Source: CAZHOV01 sp964534315 (GTDB taxonomy: Bacteria > Bacteroidota > Bacteroidia > Chitinophagales > Saprospiraceae). Taken from it: a stretch of 13,817 nt of DNA. Location of the stretch: NCBI GenBank assembly GCA_964534315.1, contig CAZHOV010000150.1:1-13817 (forward strand), read 5' to 3'. This document shows positions 1 to 7,018 of the stretch, in pieces. A model generated the notes under the pieces. That model worked only from the letters and a program-made list of their open reading frames with translations. It did not search any database and was not told where the DNA came from. Position 1 is the first letter of the stretch; each line of letters opens with the position of its first letter. The translations under genes and the position numbers were made by a program.

Positions 1-64
1 ACCTGGACCCCCTGATACCTGGACCCCCTGATACCTGGACCCCCTGATACCTGGACCCCCTGAT
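1..64 (-). repeat. Tandem array, four 16-bp units
   Basis: Four identical copies of ACCTGGACCCCCTGAT run head to tail from the first base of the window, so the array probably continues to the left. Read on the minus strand each copy splits into two 8-bp half-units, GTATCAGG and GGGTCCAG. The first half-unit is the same 8-mer that builds the arrays at 1907-1997 and 9134-9417. The orientation here is opposite to the array just after the ABC transporter gene, so that gene is flanked by inverted arrays of one family. Confidence 0.95.
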
Positions 65-74
65 CCTAGTATTA

Positions 75-105
75 TTGCCTGATGCTCAACTTTATTGTAG
101 ATTTG
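75..105 (+). promoter_or_regulatory. Candidate Bacteroidota promoter for the ABC exporter
   Basis: TAGATTTG at 98-105 fits the TAnnTTTG -7 consensus exactly. A TTG at 75-77 lies 20 bases upstream, within the usual -33 to -7 spacing. The start codon at 143 follows 37 bases after the -7 element. This is a consensus match only. Confidence 0.5.
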
Positions 106-142
106 TCGTTATAAAAGCATCTGAATCATACCAGAATCATCC

Positions 143-1897
143 ATGAGAAAAAACAATGTTGATTTTTTATTATTAGGAAGAGTGTTGAGGTTGGCGATGC
201 CCTACCGTGGGATCTTCACCCTGGCGATCTCTCTGGCGATCATTCTGGCTCCTTTGGCTATACTGCGGCCATACCTGATAAAGGTGATGGTAGACGACTA
301 TGTCTTCAAATATGATATTGAAGGTATGACGATGATTGCTATGATGCTAGTAGGAGTACTTGTATTGGAAGCAGGGCTTCGCTACGTTTTTATTTATTCG
401 ACTCGTTGGTTAGGGCAATCGGTTATCCGGGATTTGCGGGTGCGGGTATTCAACCATATTTCCAGTCTTCGATTGACTTATTTTGATAAGACTCCCATTG
501 GGACGTCTACTACTCGTACAATCAATGATATAGAAACTATTAACACGGTATTTTCTCAGGGGGCGATCACCATTGTAGCGGATGTTTTGGGGCTTGTGGC
601 TGTTTTAGGGATCATGTTTTATACTAGCTGGCAATTGACGCTGGTTTGCTTGACAACTTTTCCTTTTCTTATTGTAGCCAGTTATATTTTTAAAGAAAAG
701 GTAAAGGCTGCTTATCAAATCGTTCGTAGTCAGATTTCGAAAATGAATGCCTTCTTGCAGGAGCGGATAACGGGGATGGGAGTTGTGCAGATCTTCAATG
801 CTGAGCGGAAGGAAATGAATAAATTCAGGGCGATAAACAAGGAGTATACCCAAGCGAACCTAGATTCCATATTATACTATGCCGTCTTCTTTCCGGTGGT
901 AGAGATTATCTCGGCAGCTTCATTAGGGCTGATGGTTTGGTGGGGCGCCAGAGGGGTGATAGGTGGAGAAATAACATTGGGTGCCCTGGTAGCCTTTCCG
1001 CTTTACTTATCCATGTTATTCCGTCCGATCCGGTTTTTAGCCGATAAGTTTAATACGCTTCAAATGGGACTCGTAGCGTCTGAACGGGTTTTTAACATCC
1101 TCGATAATACCGGAAAAATCGAAGATACGGGTACCATCAAACCCGAAAGACTTGAAGGAAAGATCGAATTTGACCAAGTCTATTTTGCCTACAATGGACT
1201 GGATTATGTATTAAAAGACATCAACTTTCAGGTTGATCCCGGGGAAACCATGGCTATTGTGGGGAGCACGGGATCCGGAAAAACGACGATCATCAATATT
1301 TTAAATAGATTTTACGAAATTCATAAAGGGAATATTCTGATCAATGGTATTCGTATTCAGGATTATGACCTGAATAGCTACCGGAAACGGTTGGCCATCG
1401 TCTTGCAGGACGTATTTTTATTTTCAGGAACCGTTTATGAAAATATTTCGCTCCGTGATGAGGGCATTAGTAGAGAAGAAGTTATCGAAGCTTCTAAAAT
1501 GATTGGAGCCCACGACTTTATTGAAAAATTACCAGGAGGTTATGATTACCAGGTAATGGAGCGTGGAGCCACCCTCTCCGTAGGGCAGCGGCAGTTGATT
1601 TCTTTTGTAAGAGCGCTGGTATTCGATCCGGATATCCTGATCCTTGACGAAGCTACCTCTTCGATTGACCCCGAATCCGAAGCTATCATTCAATATGCAA
1701 TCGAAAAGCTGATCGCTAAGCGCACCTCGATAATTATTGCCCACCGCCTGTCCACTATCCGCCATGCTGACAACATCCTGGTCCTTCAAAAAGGAAAGGT
1801 CAAAGAGTTTGGCCCCCATGAAGAACTCGTCAAAATCGACAATGGCATCTATCAGGAACTCTATGAAATGCAGTTCGTCTCTACCAATGTTGAGTAG
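143..1897 (+). CDS. ABC-type exporter, fused permease and ATPase (MdlB/MsbA-like)
   Basis: A full-length (584 aa) half-transporter of the ABCB type in the inner membrane; as a dimer it would use ATP to export a lipid, drug or peptide. The N-terminal half has six predicted membrane helices at about residues 22-44, 62-84, 138-160, 162-182, 244-267 and 277-296. The ATPase half has a Walker A motif GSTGSGKT (374-381), a Q-loop glutamine (422), the signature LSVGQ (478-482), Walker B ILILDE (498-503) with D-loop SSID, and the switch histidine in AHR (534). All catalytic residues are present, including Glu503. The ATG at 143 has no Shine-Dalgarno but sits a short way after a good -7 element. The substrate cannot be told. 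No second half-transporter gene is adjacent, so a homodimer is likely. A repeat array starts 9 bases after the stop codon. Confidence 0.93.
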   Translation: MRKNNVDFLLLGRVLRLAMPYRGIFTLAISLAIILAPLAILRPYLIKVMVDDYVFKYDIEGMTMIAMMLVGVLVLEAGLRYVFIYSTRWLGQSVIRDLRVRVFNHISSLRLTYFDKTPIGTSTTRTINDIETINTVFSQGAITIVADVLGLVAVLGIMFYTSWQLTLVCLTTFPFLIVASYIFKEKVKAAYQIVRSQISKMNAFLQERITGMGVVQIFNAERKEMNKFRAINKEYTQANLDSILYYAVFFPVVEIISAASLGLMVWWGARGVIGGEITLGALVAFPLYLSMLFRPIRFLADKFNTLQMGLVASERVFNILDNTGKIEDTGTIKPERLEGKIEFDQVYFAYNGLDYVLKDINFQVDPGETMAIVGSTGSGKTTIINILNRFYEIHKGNILINGIRIQDYDLNSYRKRLAIVLQDVFLFSGTVYENISLRDEGISREEVIEASKMIGAHDFIEKLPGGYDYQVMERGATLSVGQRQLISFVRALVFDPDILILDEATSSIDPESEAIIQYAIEKLIAKRTSIIIAHRLSTIRHADNILVLQKGKVKEFGPHEELVKIDNGIYQELYEMQFVSTNVE

Positions 1898-1906
1898 ATT
1901 TTCAAG

Positions 1907-1997
1907 GTATCAAGGGTATCGGGGTGTCAGGGTATCAGGGTGTCAGGGTATCGGGGTATCGGGGTATCAGGGTGTCAGGGTGTCAGGGTATCAGGGG
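1907..1997 (+). repeat. Tandem array of 8-bp units (GTRTCRGG)
   Basis: Eleven units of consensus GTATCAGG, GTGTCAGG or GTATCGGG start at 1907, 1916, 1924, 1932, 1940, 1948, 1956, 1964, 1972, 1980 and 1988; all steps are 8 bases except the first, which is 9. The array begins 9 bases after the TAG of the ABC exporter gene and reads in its sense direction. It has no stop codon in any sense frame because the 8-bp unit cycles through all three frames. The rest of the gap to 2134 is AT-rich, with scattered TTCATTC words and no recognisable gene. Confidence 0.93.
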
Positions 1998-2134
1998 GGG
2001 ATAGTTCATTCCCTGGTTCATTCTTTGTTTCATTCCAATATTCCAACTTTCTACTTCTTTCATCTAATTTACTTTCCCTTTCCTCTGTAATATCTTATCT
2101 TAGTATTCAAATAAAATAATAATTGATAAAGAAT

Positions 2135-2629
2135 ATGGCTAGCCAACAAAATAATAATTCCAGCCCTTTCAATGCTTTGGCGAGTATTTTAGTGGTGGTA
2201 TTGTTTTTTATCCTAATCTATTTCATTTTCAGGAGTATATATGCGATCTTCTCATTTCTGGCTCCCGTTTTGCTGATTGTCGGGCTAATATTGGACTATA
2301 AGACCTTTGTGGGGTTTGGAAAGTGGATCGTGAAGATGTTGAAAGAAAATACGGTCATTGGCGTGATTGCGCTGGTTCTAACCGTGCTTTTTTACCCTAT
2401 TGCCGCCGGCTATTTATTTATCCGGGCACTTATGAATTTTAGAATGCGCCGGGCGGCAAAGCACTCGCAGGAACCCAAAGAAGGTGAATATATTGATTTT
2501 GAAGAGGTGGAGGAAAATGGAGCGGACAACCTCGATCTGCCCCCTATGTGGGAACAAGAAGAACGGAAAGAGAAAAGAAATGACTACGACAACCTGTTCG
2601 ACGATGAATCTTCTCAATCTCCCCGATAA
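2135..2629 (+). CDS. Small integral membrane protein of unknown function
   Basis: A 164-residue protein from the ATG at 2135. The same frame is open from a TTG at 2123, but ATG followed by MASQQNNNSS is the more natural start. Three hydrophobic segments are visible at about residues 14-34, 39-54 and 75-97. An acidic, highly charged cytoplasmic-looking tail follows, with EGEYIDFEEVEE and a KR/DE-rich end. I do not recognise the family. It ends 11 bases before the glycosyltransferase start on the same strand, so the two genes are probably co-transcribed and may work together at the membrane. The upstream region has only imperfect -7 matches (TATCTTAG at 2096-2103). Confidence 0.72.
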   Translation: MASQQNNNSSPFNALASILVVVLFFILIYFIFRSIYAIFSFLAPVLLIVGLILDYKTFVGFGKWIVKMLKENTVIGVIALVLTVLFYPIAAGYLFIRALMNFRMRRAAKHSQEPKEGEYIDFEEVEENGADNLDLPPMWEQEERKEKRNDYDNLFDDESSQSPR

Positions 2630-2640
2630 TTCCGGCAGTT

Positions 2641-3783
2641 ATGATGCTGGTCTTATTTATTTTATTGCTATTCTTTTTTTTCTATTCGTTATTCATCTTT
2701 TGGGTGTACCGGCAGTGGAAACAACTTTCCGAGATGCTGAAGGTTCTCCCTACCGAAGAATTGCCGACACTTTCAGTTATCGTACCGGTACGCAATGAAT
2801 CAGCGAATATAGCGGCCTGTTTACAATCTCTTTCCAATCAATCGTACCCTAAAGAAAAAGTTGAACTATTGGTGATTGATGATTTTTCAACCGACAATAC
2901 AGCGTCTATTGTATCTAGGTGGAAAGATAAAAGCGCAAAACTGATCCGGTTAGCCGATTTTTTTGAGGAAGGGGCGGTCAATTCGTTTAAAAAAAGAGCG
3001 ATTGAAACGGCGATCAGACAGGCGAGCGGACAGTTTATTGTAACGACGGATGCCGATTGCATTGCTCCGCCTGATTGGTTGATCTCTATTGGAAGTTATG
3101 TGAAGACCAGGCAACTCAAGGCCCTTGCTGCGCCGGTGCTGTTCTTTGGAGAGCAAAGTACCTTAGAGCGCTTTCAAACCCTGGATTATATGGGAATGAT
3201 GGCGCTCACTGCCGCAGGTATTAACTCCCGGGCTTTCTTCTTATGCAACGGCGCCAACTTCGCCTATGAGCGGGAGGCTTTCTGGTCAGTAGGTGGCTTT
3301 GATGGCATAGACAAGGTAGCCTCCGGAGATGATATGCTGCTCTTATTCAAACTTGCAAAAAAATACCCAGGACAAATTGGGTTTCTAAAAAACAGAAAGG
3401 CTACCGTTTTAACCTACCCTAAAAGAAATATAAAATCCTTTTTTGTACAACGGCTTCGATGGGCTTCCAAATCAAAGGTTTACAAGGATAAAGGGCTCTT
3501 GCTTACACAGGGGTTTGTCTTTAGCTACTGTCTATTGCTTGTTGTATTGCTCGTAACAGGGTTTTTTATTCCTGTCTTTTTGTATTTTTTCCTCATTGGT
3601 TTCCTAATTAAATTTGTAACGGATGCGATCTATTTGGTCAGGCTTGCTGATTTTTTTAAGAGAAAAGACCTGAAGTCCTACTTGTTTTCCAGTCAGTTAC
3701 TACATGTATCCTATATCCTTGCTGTAGGGTTAGGTAGTTTTTTTATTTCAACGTATGAATGGAAAGGTAGGCGGATTAAATAA
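2641..3783 (+). CDS. Membrane-anchored family 2 glycosyltransferase
   Basis: A 380-aa GT-A fold glycosyltransferase that would move a sugar from a nucleotide donor onto a lipid or glycan at the inner face of the membrane. An N-terminal membrane anchor spans about residues 3-22. The GT2 core begins with SVIVPVRNE (45-53) and the Asp pair D80-D81. The metal-binding DAD motif is at 137-139, the GDD of the acceptor/catalytic loop at 229-231, and QRLRW, the Q..RW motif typical of processive and related GT2 enzymes, at 270-274. Two or three membrane helices close the protein (about 292-330 and 350-371). All key motifs are present. The first ATG is at 2641, with an ATG one codon later as alternative. 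The product could be an exopolysaccharide or a glycolipid; the sequence does not decide. Confidence 0.9.
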   Translation: MMLVLFILLLFFFFYSLFIFWVYRQWKQLSEMLKVLPTEELPTLSVIVPVRNESANIAACLQSLSNQSYPKEKVELLVIDDFSTDNTASIVSRWKDKSAKLIRLADFFEEGAVNSFKKRAIETAIRQASGQFIVTTDADCIAPPDWLISIGSYVKTRQLKALAAPVLFFGEQSTLERFQTLDYMGMMALTAAGINSRAFFLCNGANFAYEREAFWSVGGFDGIDKVASGDDMLLLFKLAKKYPGQIGFLKNRKATVLTYPKRNIKSFFVQRLRWASKSKVYKDKGLLLTQGFVFSYCLLLVVLLVTGFFIPVFLYFFLIGFLIKFVTDAIYLVRLADFFKRKDLKSYLFSSQLLHVSYILAVGLGSFFISTYEWKGRRIK

Positions 3784-3808
3784 GGATTTGCGCTAAAAAA
3801 GTGGAATT

Positions 3809-3843
3809 TTTGTTTTAGTAAAGGTATTTTATTCTTATTTTTG
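3809..3843 (+). promoter_or_regulatory. Candidate promoter of the di-haem peroxidase gene
   Basis: TATTTTTG at 3836-3843 is an exact TAnnTTTG match. A TTTG at 3809-3812 could serve as the -33 element, although the 23-base spacing is a little long. The ATG of the peroxidase reading frame is at 3907, 63 bases downstream. This supports 3907 as the original start. Confidence 0.4.
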
Positions 3844-3906
3844 TTAGCGATCTCTACTCAGTCTACCCTCCGTTTACTCATACGTTAACTACAAAAAATT
3901 AGAACG

Positions 3907-5253
3907 ATGATTAGAAGACTACTAATGATTTGTATAGTTCTTTTGGGTTTGGCTTCATGTAAATAAGATGAAGAGCCGGAGTTTAATGAGGCTTTAGATG
4001 ATGAGTTGGAGCAATTACTGGCTCAGGTTGCTTCAAACGGAGATCCTTCTTTCTTCCGCCTTCCCGACGAAAGCGATTATGCCCAAATTCCTCAGGATCC
4101 GAAAAATCCGATCACCAAAGCTAAGGTAGAGTTGGGTAAACTGCTTTATCATGAAACAGGACTAGGGCTTGCGCCTATGAAAGATGTAAGTAAGGAGAGC
4201 TATTCTTGTGCTTCTTGTCACCATGCTCAGGCAGGCTTTCAGGCCAATATGATGCAGGGAATCGGCGAAGGTGGAGTCGGTTTTGGTAATACCGGGGAGA
4301 TGCGGACAATGAATTCATTCTATGAGGAAGCAGAAGTGGATGTCCAGCCGGTACGGACACCTTCGGCACTGAACGTTGCTTTCCAGGATAATATGTTATG
4401 GAATGGCCAGTTTGGAGCCACCGGCGTCAACGCTTCAACTGCTTATGCCTGGGAAGAAGGTACTCCGATCGAAACCAATCACCTGGGCTATCAGGGAGTG
4501 GAAATCCAGGCCATCGCAGGGTTGGGAGTACACCGGCAGATGGTCAATGAAGAAATCGTCTCCGAGCTTCACTACAAGCCCCGCTTCGATGCTGTTTTTG
4601 CTGATGTACCAGAGGAAGATCGCTATACCCCGGAATATGCCGGACTAGCTATCGCTGCTTATGAACGCACCTTACTCCCCACACAAGCGCCTTTTCAGCA
4701 ATGGCTAAAGGGCGATAGAGGTGCCATGACTGATCAGGAGAAAGAAGGAGCCCTGTTGTTTTTCGGAAAAGCGCAATGCGGCAATTGTCATACCGGACCC
4801 GCGTTAAATGTAATGGATTTTTATGCTTACGGCATGAATGATCTCTTCGAGCAAGATGGATGTATTAACCCTACCGAGGACGATAAGGCCAATCTGGGCA
4901 GAGGGGGATTCACTGGTACCGAAGCAGATAATTATAAGTTTAAAGTGCCTCAGTTGTATAATCTTAAAAGCAGCCCTTTCTTTGGGCACGGTAGTAGCTT
5001 CCGTTCTGTTAAAGCAGTAGTAGAATATAAAAATGAAGGCGTCCCCGAAAACCCTCGGGTGCCCGAATTACAGCTGGCCAAAGACTTCAAACCTCTCGGC
5101 CTTGCTCCCGAAGAAATTGAAGCGATCACGGCCTTTATTGAAAAATCACTTTATGACCCTAATCTGGAACGCTATGTTCCAACCTATATACCTTCAGGAA
5201 ATTGCTTCCCCAACAACGATCCGGTTTCCAGAAAACAACTAGGCTGCGAGTAA
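3907..5253 (+). pseudogene. Di-haem cytochrome c peroxidase lipoprotein (MauG/CcpA-like), interrupted by in-frame TAA
   Basis: From the ATG at 3907 the frame encodes a lipoprotein signal peptide (MIRRLLMICIVLLGLASC, lipobox LASC with Cys18), then Lys19, then a TAA at 3964-3966. The same frame continues without another stop to 5253. The rest is a complete di-haem peroxidase: haem motifs CASCH at 4207-4221 and CGNCH at 4777-4791, and a late FGHGSSFRSV segment like the region after the second haem in this family. In full it would be about 447 residues, usual for the family, and would reduce H2O2 or oxidise a periplasmic partner. Without the first 20 codons there is no export signal, and haem attachment to CXXCH needs export. 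A TTG at 4006 could start a leaderless form, but I doubt it is functional. Either the gene is freshly inactivated, or the TAA is a base-call error or is read through. Confidence 0.85.
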
Positions 5254-5260
5254 GGGAGGA

Positions 5261-5320
5261 TTTCAGAAGACCTGAAGGCTTGAAAAATCACGATTTTTCA
5301 AGCCTTCAGGTCTTCTGAAA
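5261..5320. terminator. 29-bp perfect inverted repeat between convergent genes
   Basis: The arms at 5261-5289 and 5292-5320 are exact reverse complements of each other around a 2-base centre. The transcript would form a very long hairpin on either strand. It sits 7 bases after the stop of the peroxidase gene (plus strand) and 32 bases from the stop of the T9SS protein gene (minus strand), the expected place for a two-way terminator. Neither side has a strong T-run directly after the stem. Such GACCT/AGGTC palindromes are, from general knowledge, common dispersed elements in Bacteroidota genomes. Confidence 0.7.
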
Positions 5321-5352
5321 AAATAGTGGTGACTCAACGTACTTATCTTTTA

Positions 5353-6138
5353 TTAATGCACCACGCTAAACTTCTTTTGAAGTGTTGTCGATTTAGTTTT
5401 TACTTCGAAGAAGTAAATGCCTGGCGTCAGGTCTTGGGTTGGGATGGTGAATTGATGATAATCCTGGTTACTAGATGAAATCTCTCCAGCGTTTATTTGA
5501 TGCCCATTAGTCGAATAGATTGACCACCTGAACGCGTCAGGTCCGGAACGCAATGCTACGTTTAGTTCATCGTTGGCCGGATTGGGAAACAAGGAAAGTT
5601 CACTTTTTCCAACCTCCTTCACCGCTTCAATACTGACCGCTATAGCCGGCACGCTAACACCATCTATCCATGCCTGATAGCCATACTCCCAAACATCAAT
5701 ATTAAACTCTACATAGTTCATACGGGTTATATCCGGATCGCCAACCTGTGTCCGTATCCAGGTGTCGTTGCCGGCTATCGGAATACTAAACTCCGCCCAC
5801 GTATCCAACGCTTCATTTAGGATGGCCGGATCAATCTCCTGGAAATAATCGTTGGTATATTGATAATAATTACCACAAGCATCTCCAAACCTCACAAAAC
5901 TCTCTTGTACACCCCACAAGTTATTAGGGTCCGTAATGTGGATTTTCATAGAAAATTCAATATCACCCGTTTCGTCAATATTCCAGACTGCCAGTTTATC
6001 ATCTGCCGGGAAATAATGAGAGTGTACGTCAAATCCGCTCTCTGTTTCAATAAAAAGAGAAGCATCTCCGGCAACTTTTTCGTTCTCGTCCCAAAATATA
6101 CCAGTCAGGGCAGCATCTTCAACGAAGAAATAGGCGTC
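5353..6138 (-). pseudogene. C-terminal part of a T9SS-secreted protein: jelly-roll domain and type A sorting tail
   Basis: This frame is open from just after the TGA at 6139-6141 down to the TAA at 5353. Its only good internal start is the ATG at 5947-5949. It continues in frame the beta-helix fragment to its right, so the two are halves of one gene. The segment before and after that ATG reads as a beta-sandwich of the carbohydrate-binding type (WAEFSIPIAGNDTWIRTQ, then WIDGV). The last 80 residues are a T9SS type A sorting domain, with LSLFPNPANDELNV, then PGIYFFEVKT and a basic KKFSVVH end. This tail sends a protein through the outer membrane by the gliding/T9SS machinery. A protein started at 5949 would have no signal peptide and could not reach the T9SS. 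Confidence 0.8.
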
Positions 6139-6951
6139 TCAGATATGGGGCGGTTCCGTGAGATCATCATAGTTTACTGGATCTTCCGCTAATGCGGGTA
6201 GCGGGGTGTAGGGCTCGTAAATAACTGTACCAAGTGAACTCATATCATAGTGGTCAAATATTTTACAATCAATTAAATCAGGATTATTATGAAATGAATT
6301 ATTGGAGGCCTGTATATCATAGCCAGATTGATTTTCAATATAGTAGCGTCCATTCTGGCCAAAGGAGCACCCCTGGATAACGACGTTTGTTGCCTCTTCA
6401 TAAATAGCTATATCGTTGAAGTTGTGGTCGAAGGAATTTTCCTGAAATTCGATGTCATTGGTGTTGGCAAATGAGGCAGCTTGCCTATTTCCTGTAAAGG
6501 TATTATTGACGATGGAATAAAATTCTGATTCGTTGGGGTAGGGATCGATTGGGGAGCCTTCCCATAGTTTGATACCGATACTATTGTATCCGATCAGGTT
6601 ATTGGAAATGGTATTATTATACCCGCGGTCTATGGCAATCCCTCCGCCTCCGTCGCCATCCAGTCCGCCATTATACTGAATTTCGTTACTGTCTATAACA
6701 GAATTAAAGGAGTAGCCCAGCCAGAATCCGTAATTGCTATTGTTACAGGTGTTGTGCTTGAATATATTTCCATCGGAAAAAACGGCTTCGATGGCATTGT
6801 GAGGAGAAAAAGAGCAGTCGTTGTGAGCAAAGTAATTGTTGGCAGGTTCCATGGAGAAATAATTATTCAGGAAAATGGTACAATAATGACTTTGAAACAT
6901 GCGAATGCCGTAGCTGGTATTCCAGGATAAGTCACTCATTCCCCATTGCAC
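6139..6951 (-). pseudogene. Right-handed beta-helix fragment, N-terminally truncated and ended by in-frame TGA
   Basis: A 266-270 residue stretch of parallel beta-helix (PbH1/NosD-like) repeats: many short coils with Asn-rich turns, such as NVVIQGCSFGQNG, IVNNTFTGN and NNTISNNLIGYN. Such domains bind or cut polysaccharides or act as surface proteins; no catalytic residues could be assigned. The frame ends at a TGA (6139-6141) that lies inside an otherwise continuous frame running on to the sorting tail at 5353. The 5' end is also defective. The open frame begins with GTG at 6951 inside a 7-bp repeat array, or ATG at 6939, and starts straight in beta-helix coils with no signal peptide. A stop lies in frame at 6964-6966. 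The upstream part of the gene has been lost, probably at the array. Confidence 0.78.
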
Positions 6952-7018
6952 ATTGATTATTCCTCATTGCTCATTCCTCATTGCACATTGCTCATTGCTC
7001 ATTCCTCATTGCACATTG
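6935..7018 (-). repeat. Tandem array of twelve 7-bp units (CAATGAG type)
   Basis: Read on the minus strand the units are CAATGTG, CAATGAG and GAATGAG, with variants GAATAAT and CAATGGG. They run without a break from the base next to the gyrB TAG (7019-7021) to 6935, inside the beta-helix frame. The stretches 6963-6990 and 6991-7018 are identical 28-bp blocks of four units, so the array has a higher-order repeat. Most units contain the overlapping start/stop ATGA. The array fills the whole gap between gyrB and the broken gene. Confidence 0.95.

Noticed and set aside
1..64. CRISPR array
   Set aside because: The units are contiguous 16-mers with no variable spacers, and no cas genes are near. 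The same applies to the other arrays.
1737..2090. 117-codon frame overlapping the ABC gene and running through the repeat array
   Set aside because: Out of frame with the transporter. The open stretch comes from the 8-bp repeat, which has no sense-strand stops, and the rest is a shadow of the real gene.
2123..2134. TTG start for the small membrane protein
   Set aside because: An ATG four codons later fits better, and there is no ribosome binding site to favour TTG.
6139..6141. TGA reassigned to tryptophan in this organism
   Set aside because: gyrB, the ABC exporter, the dehydrogenase and other full-length genes use TGG for Trp and contain no in-frame TGA, which would be unlikely if TGA were a sense codon.
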